Below are positions 37,701 to 46,534 of a stretch of DNA of 64,000 nucleotides, piece after piece (the first letter of the stretch is position 1; every line of letters begins with the position of its first letter). The notes under the pieces are model-generated. The model saw nothing but the letters and a program-made list of their open reading frames with translations, was not told the DNA's origin and made no database searches. The position numbers were made by a program, and so were the translations under genes. The stretch is from Paenibacillus senegalensis JC66 (lineage in GTDB: Bacteria > Bacillota > Bacilli > Paenibacillales > NBRC-103111), in assembly GCF_000285515.1 (NCBI RefSeq), contig NZ_HE610958.1, forward strand, positions 205,137 to 269,136, written 5' to 3'.

Positions 37701-38456
37701 TCATGGCCCCCGGCTATTTCCCTTCGATTCACCGCTTTTCTCATGAACATGGAGATACAGCCTTTGTTCAACTACTTGGGCATAGTCTATAAGGGCTTGC
37801 TCCCCTTCCTCGGTTAATCCATAAATGCCGCGCTGTAATCGGGTAAACCAGCGATAAACATTCCTTTGCAGGATAGCCGCCGTTTTGCCGCAGCCTGTCC
37901 TTTCCTTAATCTGCCTTGGCGCCAGCGGTCCTTCCGTTTTCAAATAGTAGGCACACATTAACGCCTGCTCCCGGTAAGCTGTTACCAGCTTACGCTTGCT
38001 GCTGCCTCCGGTATTGTAATCCCCGCTTCTCTCCTGGAATTCATTCAGCAGGCGCTGGGCCCTCCTTGATTTCTTCACAGGGAAGTCGTATCGCTCTGGA
38101 TGACAGAGCACCTCAACGAACGGAGGCTTTCTTTTATAGAATCTTACCGTCATCAGCCCGAGGCCCAGCCGCTCACAAAGCCTGCGAATTTCGCTCCATC
38201 TCAATTGATGGGGGGCTTTGCCGTTTTCCTTTTTCTCAAATGCAATGTAAACTCTGCCCGATACCGCTAACCGGTTCATTCCCTGGACGAGCAGAGGAAG
38301 ATTCAATACACGTTTTAATTCTACGATAACCGGGGGTTCCTCACCGCGCAAAGCAACTACATCACAGTGCCCGACCTCTCCCCTCACTTCGTATCCCATT
38401 CTGCTCCAATATTGTTTAATAGGCTCATAAAGCTCTGTTTCCGACTGAATCGGCAT
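37701..38456 (-). CDS. DUF2161 family protein, PD-(D/E)XK nuclease-like
   Basis: 251 aa from ATG 38456 (MPIQSETELYEPIKQYW). The N-terminal half shows a PD-(D/E)XK-like arrangement: GHCDVVALRG, then IVELKR with the ExK pair after a short spacer. A basic middle region and a C-terminal winged-helix-like part (APRQIKERTGCGKTAAI, RGIYGLTEEGEQAL) follow. The family is annotated DUF2161, predicted phosphodiesterase; no activity has been assigned to my knowledge. It is divergent from the deoxyribosyltransferase-like gene, 142 bp away. Upstream in-frame starts lack a ribosome site as good as GAAGAAGG here. Confidence 0.75.
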   Translation of the reverse strand: MPIQSETELYEPIKQYWSRMGYEVRGEVGHCDVVALRGEEPPVIVELKRVLNLPLLVQGMNRLAVSGRVYIAFEKKENGKAPHQLRWSEIRRLCERLGLGLMTVRFYKRKPPFVEVLCHPERYDFPVKKSRRAQRLLNEFQERSGDYNTGGSSKRKLVTAYREQALMCAYYLKTEGPLAPRQIKERTGCGKTAAILQRNVYRWFTRLQRGIYGLTEEGEQALIDYAQVVEQRLYLHVHEKSGESKGNSRGP

Positions 38457-38598
38457 TCTGCCTTCTTCCCTTTCCCAGGCTCCCGAATGAAGCTGCACGG
38501 CCGGGAACCTCTCTTAAGACTACCGCTTTGATTATATCATACCCCCTCAAATGATTTGCGGAAGACGAATACTAAATTGCAGAGAAGGAGGTGCTCTT

Positions 38599-39519
38599 AT
38601 GACAGCCAATCACAAACGCTGCTTATTTTGCGAGAAGCCTGTTAATGCCCGCAATCCCGGAAACCCGGCTGATTTTTTGTTTCAAAACTGCTTTTGCAGC
38701 CCTGACGGACAATACGAAATTTCCGCCGCGGATTATGAGCTGCTCAATGCATGGCCGCATGCGGACAAGCGGGGGAGCTTTCATCTGATTTCGGGTTACA
38801 TCAGGGAACTGACTGATCAAGGCGAGCACGTGCGGATTACCCGGGAGCTTGCCGATTCTATCCAGCAGTCCCCATTAGTCCCCGCATCCATAGAAGCAAA
38901 GAAAGCGAAATGCCTGCTTTATTTAAAAAGACATGCTTCGGGGCCGCTTGAGCCTGTGCAGCTTACGCATTTGTCGGAGGCCTATCACCTTACGTACTCC
39001 CCTAATCTTCAAGAGTTTATATATATTTTGGAAGAAATGAAGAGTGAAAAGCTGATAGAGCGCATAGGCTCCTCTTTAAGTCTGACCTCTAAAGGCTGGG
39101 AAGCCGCTTTGAAGCTCTCCATTCCTAAAGGAGATAAAACCTGTTTTGTCGCTATCCATGACGATTCCTCCGGCTTGCGGGAATGCTTCGAGCAAATTAT
39201 CATTCCGCAAATTGGCGCACACGGCTTTGAAGCGATTCTGCCGGATGGGAGGGCTGACCAAGCCCAGGACTTCCGCAAGCAAATTGCGGAATGCGATGTG
39301 GTCATTGCCGACTTCACGCTTCCTCAGCGGCATGTTTACTTTGAGGCGGGGTATGCAGAGGGCCGAGGCGTGCCCGTCATCTATACCCTGCATGCGGAAG
39401 CCGCAGCGAAAGCGGAAGCTCTTTTGCCGGAAGAAAGCCTGCGTTCGGAAACGATTTTTTGGGATACTCCGGAGGAATTGGCCGAGCTGCTGAAGACAAG
39501 GCTGGGCCAGCCGGCATAG
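38599..39519 (+). CDS. Protein with C-terminal nucleoside 2-deoxyribosyltransferase-like domain
   Basis: 306 aa from ATG 38599 (AAGGAGGTG upstream). The first ~50 residues carry CLFCEKP and NCFCSPDG, a possible zinc site. The middle is helical and winged-helix-like. From about residue 195, CFVAIHDDSSGLRECFEQII, FRKQIAECDVVIADFT and VYFEAGYAEGRGVPVIYT match the nucleoside 2-deoxyribosyltransferase/TIR-like fold, including the Asp and the EAGYA Glu used by such glycosidases. It may cleave or sense a nucleotide. No partner gene makes the role clear; the divergent DUF2161 gene is the nearest. Confidence 0.72.
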   Translation: MTANHKRCLFCEKPVNARNPGNPADFLFQNCFCSPDGQYEISAADYELLNAWPHADKRGSFHLISGYIRELTDQGEHVRITRELADSIQQSPLVPASIEAKKAKCLLYLKRHASGPLEPVQLTHLSEAYHLTYSPNLQEFIYILEEMKSEKLIERIGSSLSLTSKGWEAALKLSIPKGDKTCFVAIHDDSSGLRECFEQIIIPQIGAHGFEAILPDGRADQAQDFRKQIAECDVVIADFTLPQRHVYFEAGYAEGRGVPVIYTLHAEAAAKAEALLPEESLRSETIFWDTPEELAELLKTRLGQPA

Positions 39520-39595
39520 CCCTATTTTAAATCGCAAAGTGACATTTTCCCCATTCTCTTCCTTGCTTAGCTTTACGCTTATTTCCTTTCATTTC

Positions 39596-39624
39596 AGAGA
39601 GCCAATCGTTTGGCTCTCTTTTTT
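39596..39624 (+). terminator. Intrinsic terminator
   Basis: AGAGAGCCAA and TTGGCTCTCT form a 10-bp stem with a 4-base loop, followed by TTTTTT. It ends transcription from the 38599 gene before prkA. Confidence 0.8.
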
Positions 39625-39724
39625 CAGCGTTATTTTCATAAAGAAATTCGGTAAACAAATCCATGTCCGCTGCATAGGTATTAATACGTTGGTTTTGTAG
39701 AGCCAGGGAAGAGAGGAGGCTACC

Positions 39725-41620
39725 ATGAACATTTTTAAACGAATTTCAGAGCACCGTGCGGAGATGGAAAAACTGGAGTGGACCGGGACCTTTGGAGACT
39801 ATATTGAAAAGCTGAAACAAAACCCTGAACTGGCGATGACAGCCCATTCTAGAGTGTATGAGATGATTAAATCCCATGGGATTGAAGAGGTCAATGGTCA
39901 AATTAAATATAAATTTTTTGAAAAGGAGATATATGGACTTGACCGTCCTGTTGAAAGGCTGGTAGAGGAATACTTTCACTCCGCCGCTCGCCGTCTTGAC
40001 GTGCGCAAACGCATTCTGCTGCTGATGGGGCCGGTCAGCGGGGGGAAATCTACCATTGTCACCATGCTGAAAAAAGGGCTTGAGCAGTTTTCCAAAACCG
40101 ATCGAGGGGCCGTGTACGCTATAAAGGGATGCCCCATGCATGAGGAACCCCTGCATTTGATTCCTCCGGAGCTGCGGCCGGACATTGAAGCCGAGCTCGG
40201 GGTGAAAATTGAGGGAACGCTATGTCCTTCCTGCCAGATGCGCCTGAAAAATGATTACAACAACCGGATTGAAGATGTCATGGTGGAAAGAGTAATCATC
40301 TCTGAGGAAAACCGTGTAGGGATCGGTACCTTTAGTCCTTCCGACCCTAAATCCCAAGATATCGCCGACTTGACCGGCAGCATAGATTTTTCCACCATTA
40401 CCGAATACGGTTCCGAATCAGACCCGCGCGCTTACCGCTTCGACGGGGAATTGAATAAAGCCAATCGGGGAATTATGGAGTTTCAGGAAATGCTCAAATG
40501 CGATGAGAAATTTCTCTGGAACCTTCTATCGTTAACCCAGGAAGGAAATTTCAAAGCAGGGCGGTTTGCCCTCATCTCCGCGGATGAGCTGATCGTAGCG
40601 CATACGAATGAATCGGAGTATCGTTCGTTCATTGCCAATAAAAAGAATGAAGCGCTTCAATCACGGATGATCGTCATGCCGATTCCTTATAATCTTAAAG
40701 TGTCGGAAGAAGAAAAAATCTATTCCAAATTAATTGAGCAAAGTGACATGAAACACATTCATATAGCCCCCCATGCCCTCCGCTCGGCAGCTATATTTTC
40801 AATTTTGACCCGTTTGAAGGAATCCAAGAAACAAGGCATGGACCTGGTAAAGAAAATGCGGATGTATGATGGGGAATCGGTAGAGGGATATAAAGACAAT
40901 GATCTGAAGGAAATGCAGAACGAATTTATTGAGGAAGGCATGTCGGGCGTTGACCCCCGCTATGTCATTAACCGCATTTCCAGCGCACTTATTCGCCATG
41001 ATGTTCAGTGCATCAATGCCCTTGATGTGCTGCGTGCCATTAAAGATGGACTTGACCAGCACCCTTCCATTACACGTGAGGAACGAGAGCGCTACTTAAA
41101 CTATATTTCAGTCGCCCGCAAAGAATACGATGAACTGGCAAAAAAAGAAATTCAAAAGGCGTTCGTCTACTCCTTCGAGGAATCCGCAAAAACATTGTTT
41201 GAAAATTACTTGGATAACATCGAATCGTTCTGCAATTGGACTAAGCTGAAGGACCCGCTGACCGGCGAAGAAATGGATCCGGACGAAAGACTGATGCGCT
41301 CCATCGAAGAACAAATAGGCATCTCGGAAAATGCCAAAAAGGCCTTCCGTGAAGAAATTCTGATCCGGATGTCGTCCTATTCCCGCAAAGGGAAAAAATT
41401 CGACTACAGCACCCATGAACGGCTGCGTGAGGCAATTGAGAAAAAACTGTTTGCCGATCTGAAAGATATCGTTAAAATCACGACTTCAACCAAAACACCT
41501 GATGCCACCCAGCTAAAAAGGATTAATGAAGTAACCCGCCGTCTGATTGATCACAACCAGTACTGCCCCGTATGCGCCAACGAACTTCTTAAATATGTCG
41601 GCAGCTTATTAAACCGATAA
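39725..41620 (+). CDS. prkA: PrkA serine protein kinase / AAA+ protein
   Basis: 631 aa, the standard PrkA length. N-terminal AAA+ domain with P-loop GPVSGGKST (about residues 103-111), Walker-B-like region and FDGELNKANRGIMEFQEML; a CPMHEEP and CPSCQMRLK pair in the middle; and a C-terminal PrkA kinase-like domain (YSFEESAKTLFENYLDNIE, LMRSIEEQIGIS). In Bacillus PrkA acts in sporulation and stationary phase; whether it is kinase or protease-like is debated. AGAGAGGAGG precedes the ATG. Unlike B. subtilis, yhbH and spoVR homologues are not adjacent here. Confidence 0.95.
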   Translation: MNIFKRISEHRAEMEKLEWTGTFGDYIEKLKQNPELAMTAHSRVYEMIKSHGIEEVNGQIKYKFFEKEIYGLDRPVERLVEEYFHSAARRLDVRKRILLLMGPVSGGKSTIVTMLKKGLEQFSKTDRGAVYAIKGCPMHEEPLHLIPPELRPDIEAELGVKIEGTLCPSCQMRLKNDYNNRIEDVMVERVIISEENRVGIGTFSPSDPKSQDIADLTGSIDFSTITEYGSESDPRAYRFDGELNKANRGIMEFQEMLKCDEKFLWNLLSLTQEGNFKAGRFALISADELIVAHTNESEYRSFIANKKNEALQSRMIVMPIPYNLKVSEEEKIYSKLIEQSDMKHIHIAPHALRSAAIFSILTRLKESKKQGMDLVKKMRMYDGESVEGYKDNDLKEMQNEFIEEGMSGVDPRYVINRISSALIRHDVQCINALDVLRAIKDGLDQHPSITREERERYLNYISVARKEYDELAKKEIQKAFVYSFEESAKTLFENYLDNIESFCNWTKLKDPLTGEEMDPDERLMRSIEEQIGISENAKKAFREEILIRMSSYSRKGKKFDYSTHERLREAIEKKLFADLKDIVKITTSTKTPDATQLKRINEVTRRLIDHNQYCPVCANELLKYVGSLLNR

Positions 41621-41640
41621 CCCGGCGGGCAGGGAACTAC

Positions 41641-41689
41641 AAAAGCGCATCCTCTCTTCAAGGAATTATCCTTGGCGGATGCGCTTTTT
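41641..41689 (+). terminator. Terminator of prkA
   Basis: AAAAGCGCATCC pairs with GGATGCGCTTTT, with an inner stem AAGGA/TCCTT, followed by T residues. It lies 20 bp after the prkA stop and can act on both strands. Confidence 0.8.
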
Positions 41690-41734
41690 GAGTTGATATT
41701 AAGTTGTCCATCCATCATGTAACCTTATCTTCCA

Positions 41735-41980
41735 TCAGGCTTGCTTGGTCACTTGTTGCAGACATTCTGAACAAATATGCTTGTCCTTAAATTCAAAAAC
41801 CCCATCCAATGTAGTGCAGAACACACAGCGGGGACGGTATCTTTCGAGAATAATGTGATCCCCTTGAACTAGAATTTCAACAGGATCTCCTTCGTTCATG
41901 CGAAAGCGGCTGCGCAGTGATTTAGGGAGCACGATTCTGCCTAATTGATCTACTTTGCGTACGATTCCAGCAGGTTTCAT
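41735..41980 (-). CDS. AbrB-family transition-state regulator with C-terminal zinc-ribbon-like tail
   Basis: 81 aa from ATG 41980, which has GAGGTGATC just upstream; the longer in-frame start at 42007 also has GGAGGG but the family begins MKxxGIVRKVD as here. The N-terminal swapped-hairpin DNA-binding domain is intact: GIVRKVDQLGRIVLPKSLR, then EGDPVEILVQGDHIILERY. In place of the AbrB oligomerisation domain the tail has CVFC and CSEC pairs 15 residues apart, a probable zinc ribbon. It probably represses stationary-phase genes, possibly including the biofilm genes in this window (inference). Confidence 0.88.
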   Translation of the reverse strand: MKPAGIVRKVDQLGRIVLPKSLRSRFRMNEGDPVEILVQGDHIILERYRPRCVFCTTLDGVFEFKDKHICSECLQQVTKQA

Positions 41981-42128
41981 TTCGATCACCTCAATCTCTT
42001 TTGACATACACCCTCCATATGAATATTCGTGGAGGCACACCATTTTGTGTCGCATTTCGTCTACTTTTGTTAGAAAATGTAGAACCCTAAACTACAACTC
42101 AAGCCGCAATTACATCTGAGGTTTTAAG

Positions 42129-42593
42129 CTAACTCAGCTCCCCAAAGCCGGTTTGTCTTAACCCTTCGTATAATATGATCGCCGCAGCATTGGATAAGTT
42201 TAGAGAGCGGACTGCAGAAGAAAGGGGAATTTTGATGCAGGTGTCTGAATGCGCCTCCAGAATAGCCGGCGGTAATCCAGCAGTTTCCTTACCGAATACA
42301 AAAAAGTCGCCATCGCGGTATTGAAACTCCGTGTACGATTTGGAAGCTTTGGTTGTCGCGCAGAAAAACCGTCCTTCAGGATACTTCACCTTAACTTCCT
42401 CAAACGAATCATGATACTCCAGCTTAACCGAATGCCAATAATCCAGGCCCGCTCGCTTTAACGTTTTATCATCCGTGTTAAATCCCAATGGCCGCACTAG
42501 ATGCAAATGAGCACCAGTAGCTGCACACGTTCTGGAAATATTACCAGTATTGGCAGGTATTTCCGGTTCGACTAAAACTATATGAAATGCCAT
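42129..42593 (-). CDS. trmL: tRNA (cytidine/uridine(34)-2'-O)-methyltransferase
   Basis: 154 aa SPOUT methyltransferase that methylates the 2'-OH of the wobble base of tRNA-Leu. Knot motifs: EIPANTGNISRTCAATGA near the start, FGKETAGLPPAIL and IPLSSAVRSLNLSNAAAIIL at the C-terminus, which bind S-adenosylmethionine. Length is normal for YibK/TrmL (about 155 aa). GGAG lies ten bases before the ATG. Stand-alone gene between the AbrB-type regulator and the PhoP-like regulator. Confidence 0.92.
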   Translation of the reverse strand: MAFHIVLVEPEIPANTGNISRTCAATGAHLHLVRPLGFNTDDKTLKRAGLDYWHSVKLEYHDSFEEVKVKYPEGRFFCATTKASKSYTEFQYRDGDFFVFGKETAGLPPAILEAHSDTCIKIPLSSAVRSLNLSNAAAIILYEGLRQTGFGELS

Positions 42594-42665
42594 CTCTACT
42601 GCACTCCTCCATTATTAGTAATACCTTATTATTAACCGAATTGGAATCCAACCTGAAACCTATAT

Positions 42666-42704
42666 TTGAACAAAAATTTACACTGGGTTTACATCCCGTT
42701 CATT
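42666..42704 (+). promoter_or_regulatory. Four direct hexamers with 11-bp period (Pho-box-like)
   Basis: TTGAAC, TTTACA, TTTACA and TTCATT, each followed by five bases, so their starts are exactly 11 bp apart. This is the layout of B. subtilis PhoP boxes (TTHACA repeated every 11 bp). It lies 62 bp before the OmpR-family regulator gene and suggests autoregulation. Confidence 0.65.
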
Positions 42705-42765
42705 TCTTTCTGATTCTCCAGTCTTATTCTATAGTTAGAAACTCAAACAGCAAAGGAGACTCGGC

Positions 42766-43530
42766 ATGAGCGATCGCATACTTGTTGTTGATGATGAACC
42801 GGCCATAACTGTGCTGCTCGAATACAACCTCAAGCTTGAAGGCTATATTGTGGAGTGTGCAGCTGATGGCGAACAAGCCGTCCGTTCCTTCCACCAGTTT
42901 CAACCGGATCTAATCGTGCTTGATTTAATGCTGCCGGGAATGAACGGACTGGAAATATGCCGCCATTTACGTCAAGAAGGGCATCATGTGCCTGTTATTA
43001 TGCTGACCGCTATGAATGACCTTTCCGACCGTATCGCCGGATTAGACAATGGAGCCGACGATTACATGGTGAAGCCTTTCAGTCCCCAGGAATTAATGTC
43101 CAGGATAAGGGCAGTACTGCGAAGATCTCAGATGGCCCCGCCCGTTGACGAGGAGCGGGATCTTCAGGTAGGCGAGATTTACATCAGCCCATCCCGCAGG
43201 GAAGCAAGCTTTAAAGGGGCGCCCCTGGATCTCACCCCTAAGGAATTCGAGCTGCTTCATTATTTGTGCAAAAATCAAGGCAAAGCACTAAGCCGCCGGC
43301 AGCTGCTGCACCACGTTTGGGACTACAGCTTTGTAGGGGATACGCGAATTGTGGATGTTCATATCAGCCACCTTCGCGACAAGCTGGAAGCCAATCCGCG
43401 GGATCCGCAGTATATCCAAACGATCCGCAGCGTCGGCTATAAACTAACCTCCCCCTCTTCCCTCCCTATCCGCAGCCGGACTTCAAGCCTCTCCCGCCCC
43501 GCCTTGAAGCAAGCTGGAAGCTTCGACTAA
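42766..43530 (+). CDS. OmpR/PhoP-family response regulator (orphan)
   Basis: 254 aa. Receiver domain with the acid pair in LVVDDEPA, the phospho-Asp in LIVLDLMLPGMNG and the switch Lys in MVKPFSP; then a winged helix (LTPKEFELLHYLCKNQGKAL, RIVDVHISHLRDKLE, TIRSVGYKL) typical of PhoP/PhoB. A Ser/Arg-rich tail of about 25 residues follows, which is unusual. No histidine kinase adjoins it, so its partner lies elsewhere. AAAGGAGA precedes the ATG. PhoP-type repeats sit in its promoter, so control by phosphate is plausible but not shown. Confidence 0.9.
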   Translation: MSDRILVVDDEPAITVLLEYNLKLEGYIVECAADGEQAVRSFHQFQPDLIVLDLMLPGMNGLEICRHLRQEGHHVPVIMLTAMNDLSDRIAGLDNGADDYMVKPFSPQELMSRIRAVLRRSQMAPPVDEERDLQVGEIYISPSRREASFKGAPLDLTPKEFELLHYLCKNQGKALSRRQLLHHVWDYSFVGDTRIVDVHISHLRDKLEANPRDPQYIQTIRSVGYKLTSPSSLPIRSRTSSLSRPALKQAGSFD

Positions 43531-43584
43531 CCGCTCCAGAAACAATGCAACTTCAAGAAAAGGGAAGCTCTCCCCTCCCAAACA

Positions 43585-43631
43585 AAACCAACCTGCCGTG
43601 TGACCCGCTTGGGTGACTGGTAGGTTGGTTT
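43585..43631. terminator. Bidirectional terminator between regulator and serC
   Basis: AAACCAACCTGCC and GGTAGGTTGGTTT pair with one mismatch, with an inner ACCC/GGGT stem, between the convergent regulator gene and serC. Confidence 0.7.
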
Positions 43632-43650
43632 ACTGGTGTAAGGGCGGAAT

Positions 43651-44739
43651 TTAACTGTGCTTGCTCTGAAATTGCTGCATAAATTGGGCTAGCGCCTGGC
43701 AGCTTTCGTAAGGCACCGCATTGTAGGTGGAAGCGCGCAGATGCCCAACGCTGCGATGACCTTTCAAGCCTACGAAGCCATTAGCTTCTGCTTCGCTGAT
43801 AAACTGCTTCTCCATTTCAGGATCAGCCAGCTTAAAAGTAATGTTCATCAGCGAGCGATCCTCTTTCTCGGTAAGCCCCTGATAAAAGCCGCTGCTTTGA
43901 TCAATTACCTGATAGATCAAATCGGTCTTTTCTTTATTGCGCTCGGCCATCTTAGCCAATCCGCCGGACTTCTGAATCCACTTCAGCACCAGATTCATCA
44001 TATAAACTGAATAGACCGGAGGGGTATTATACAAGGAATCGTTAGAAAGATGAGTTGAATAGCTGAGCATGGTAGGCACATCGCTGCGGAACCGATCAAC
44101 CAGTTCCTCCTTGAGAATAACGAGGGTTACACCCGATGGACCCAGGTTTTTTTGTGCTCCTGCATAAATCATGGCAAATTGGGAAGCATCAAACGGACGT
44201 GATAAAATATCACTGGACATATCCCCGATTAAGGGAACGTCACCGGTAGCCGGAAAAGCTTTGAATTGGGTGCCCGCTATCGTCTCATTAGAAGTGATAT
44301 GCAGGTAAGCCGCATTGGCTGGAAGCTCTATTCCATTAACTGAAGGCATATTCAGCAGGCCTTCTTTGCTTGATTGAGCAGCAACAACGGCCTCTCCGAA
44401 AAGCTTCGCTTCTTTGTATGCTTTGTCAGACCAGCTGCCGGTCAGCACATACGCTGCCGCCTGATCCGGTTTCAGCAGATTCATGGGAATCATGGCAAAT
44501 TGCGTGCTGGCCCCGCCTTGCAGGAAAATTACCCGATAGCCGGCGGGAAGCTGCAGCAATTCCTTAACGAGCTGCTGTGTTTCTTCATTTACTTGCTCGT
44601 ACTGCTTGCTGCGGTGGGAAATTTCCATGATGGACATGCCGATGCCTTGATAATCCACCAGTTCCTCTTGAGCCTGGCGCAGCACCTCTAACGGCAAAGC
44701 GGCTGGTCCCGCATTAAAATTGTACGCTCGATTGACCAA
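43651..44739 (-). CDS. serC: Phosphoserine aminotransferase
   Basis: 362 aa from a TTG at 44739 with AGGAAGGTG six bases upstream; the GTG at 44748 would have its Shine-Dalgarno touching the start codon. PLP-dependent enzyme converting 3-phosphohydroxypyruvate to phosphoserine in serine synthesis and acting in pyridoxine synthesis. Family motifs: YNFNAGPAALPLEVL, SHRSKQYEQV, the PLP Lys in YAGAQKNLGPSG, and KGHRSVGHLRAS. MITE copy 2 lies 110 bp upstream and may have displaced or added promoter elements. Confidence 0.93.
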   Translation of the reverse strand: MVNRAYNFNAGPAALPLEVLRQAQEELVDYQGIGMSIMEISHRSKQYEQVNEETQQLVKELLQLPAGYRVIFLQGGASTQFAMIPMNLLKPDQAAAYVLTGSWSDKAYKEAKLFGEAVVAAQSSKEGLLNMPSVNGIELPANAAYLHITSNETIAGTQFKAFPATGDVPLIGDMSSDILSRPFDASQFAMIYAGAQKNLGPSGVTLVILKEELVDRFRSDVPTMLSYSTHLSNDSLYNTPPVYSVYMMNLVLKWIQKSGGLAKMAERNKEKTDLIYQVIDQSSGFYQGLTEKEDRSLMNITFKLADPEMEKQFISEAEANGFVGLKGHRSVGHLRASTYNAVPYESCQALAQFMQQFQSKHS

Positions 44740-44849
44740 TAGTGACACCTTCCTGTTTCAGCATTTTGCATTAAGGTAATATAAGCTCGGTTCGGACAAG
44801 ATACTGAATACATTCTATTTTGTCCAGATCCTTTATAACTTGTAAATGA

Positions 44850-45129
44850 GGCTCAAAACTTAAACTAGTGGCTGACAACAAAGGAGGAAAGCACTACGGG
44901 GAATGAGGGGACCTCCGATCGCTGTTAGCATATGCTCCCGAAGTACGCTTTCTTCCAGAAAGCGTTGACCCCAGATTTCTTAATCATAGCCGCCTCAGCC
45001 GTTGAAATCCGGTGGCAAAGGCGAACGCTTCCACGCTCCCGAAGCTGCTCTCCTTCGGAAAGCTTGGACTCCTCTTCCCCTCCGCTTCTGCTATCTTATA
45101 CTGTCAACCTCTAAATATTAGAGTGAGCC
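44850..45129 (+). mobile_element. MITE copy 2 (280 bp) with perfect 8-bp target duplication
   Basis: Same ends and interior as the copy at 14871-15155. The direct repeat GTAAATGA flanks it exactly (44842-44849 and 45130-45137). It sits upstream of serC (minus) and 100 bp before the minisatellite. Confidence 0.92.
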
Positions 45130-45240
45130 GTAAATGAATTAACTTATAAATGAATCAACTTATGCAAAGATGCCCATTTATGATACCTAATCATAACAAT
45201 TTTGCCGCTTGGCTTCAAGCACAACAGCTATTAGCTGCTA

Positions 45241-45437
45241 ATAGCTTGCGGCTTGTGGCTTGTGGGCATGCACCTTGCGGCATGCACCTTGCGGCATGCA
45301 CCTTGCGGCATGCACCTTGCGGCATGCACCTTGCGGCATGCACCTTGCGGCTTGTGGCTTGTGGCTTGCGGCTTGCAACTTGCAGCTTGCGGACATGCAC
45401 CCTTGTGGCCTGCACCTTGCGGGCATGCACCCTTGCG
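45241..45437. repeat. Minisatellite, 14-bp unit with 7-bp sub-period
   Basis: Six perfect tandem copies of GGCATGCACCTTGC (45265-45348), flanked by degenerate heptamers such as GGCTTGT, GGCTTGC and AACTTGC. Ends 63 bp before the thpR start. All frames across it stay open, but the repeats lack a ribosome site and are not thought to be translated. Confidence 0.9.
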
Positions 45438-45499
45438 GACTGCGAGACCGTCATTGTATTTTATTGTTCACAGCAGACTATCCATTCCGAGGTGAAATC

Positions 45500-46069
45500 A
45501 TGAACCGTACCATGGAAAAACTTCGCTTATTTATTGCCGTACCTGTAGCACCCGAAATTAAGGAGCGCTTGTCCTCCTCCATCCGGCCCTTCCAGCAATC
45601 GGGCATGTTCCGCCGCTGGACACATCCTGAGGATTACCACATCACCTTAAAGTTTTTGGGTGATACCGAAGCTGGAGATGCCGATAAAATCACTGATCTG
45701 CTCAGTCAATCCCTGAATAATTCGTCACCACTAACCTTATCCCTGCAAGGCTTCGGAATATTCGGGGCGCCTAAAGCCCCCTCCGTTCTATGGGCAGGAG
45801 TCGGCGGCGATACCGAACAGCTTATTCCGCTGAACGAAGCTGTGGAAACAGCGATGATGGAGCTTGGTTGGCCGCGTGAAGCAAGGAACTACCATCCTCA
45901 TCTTACACTGGCCCGCCAATATTCAGGCTCGCTTCCGTTTTCCCCCTCCGCTCTACCTGCTGCTTTGGAGGAGGAGCTGAGCTGGACAGCAGACCGCATC
46001 ATCGTCTACCGGAGCCACTTAAAGCGCAAGCCTATGTATGAGCCTTATATCTCAATCCCTTTACATTAG
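45500..46069 (+). CDS. thpR: RNA 2',3'-cyclic phosphodiesterase
   Basis: 189 aa, LigT/2H phosphoesterase family. The two HxT motifs that form the active site are YHITLKFLGD (about residue 46) and YHPHLTLARQY (about 130). It opens 2',3'-cyclic phosphate ends of RNA and can ligate tRNA halves in vitro. ATG 45500 has GAGGTGA four bases upstream. In-frame starts further upstream would add a repetitive segment read through the minisatellite and are rejected. Stand-alone gene. Confidence 0.9.
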   Translation: MNRTMEKLRLFIAVPVAPEIKERLSSSIRPFQQSGMFRRWTHPEDYHITLKFLGDTEAGDADKITDLLSQSLNNSSPLTLSLQGFGIFGAPKAPSVLWAGVGGDTEQLIPLNEAVETAMMELGWPREARNYHPHLTLARQYSGSLPFSPSALPAALEEELSWTADRIIVYRSHLKRKPMYEPYISIPLH

Positions 46070-46140
46070 TCCATAGAGTTTGAACGAAATATCGTACAGC
46101 ATACAGAGAATTGAGGGTCTGCTGCCTGCATTTTGAACGA

Positions 46141-46430
46141 AAACAATCATGCCATTTAAAACCCAGGCACAACGCCGTCATGAAAATAGCCAGGTTGGCG
46201 GGGCTCGAGGGCTGCGCGGGCTTGTTGCTCCGTTTTGTACGAAATGTCGTACAAATGCATGGGGTTGAAGTGCGAATGCCGGAGATTTGTATGAAACGTC
46301 GTACAAATACAGGGGATTGAAGGACGATTACCCAAGATTTGTATGACAAATCGTACAAATGTAGGGGATTGAAGGGCAATTCCCCAAGATTTGTATGATG
46401 AATCGTACAAATGCAGCGGTTCGAGAGCCT
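46141..46430. repeat. Tandem hairpin repeats (island 2, type A, inverted relative to island 1)
   Basis: Four units of about 51 bp, each with TTTGTAYGA-N4-TCGTACAAAT, in the opposite orientation to 14249-14448. Similarity to the reverse complement of 14300-14540 continues past the units through GGCTTGTTGC and TGAAAATAGCCAGGTTGGCG, so the whole ~280 bp is one dispersed repeat. Confidence 0.8.
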
Positions 46431-46534
46431 GCTGCCCCCGCTGCCTGCTTTTTAAAACGGAACGCGGGGAACTGACTTTCTGGAAAGCCCCATTTCGCGG
46501 TGTCTCCCCGGTTTCGGCCCTTTCTATGCGGTTT

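Noticed and set aside
37701-39519. Naming the pair as a defence system
   Set aside because: Neither gene sits in a recognisable defence cluster and the folds are broadly used; left as a hypothesis.
44932-45114. 60-aa frame inside the MITE
   Set aside because: No ribosome site, composition unlike genes here, and the same frame is not kept open equally in the other copies.
45260-45499. N-terminal extension of ThpR through the minisatellite
   Set aside because: The 14-bp units keep all frames open by composition; the true start at 45500 has GAGGTGA and gives the standard family length.
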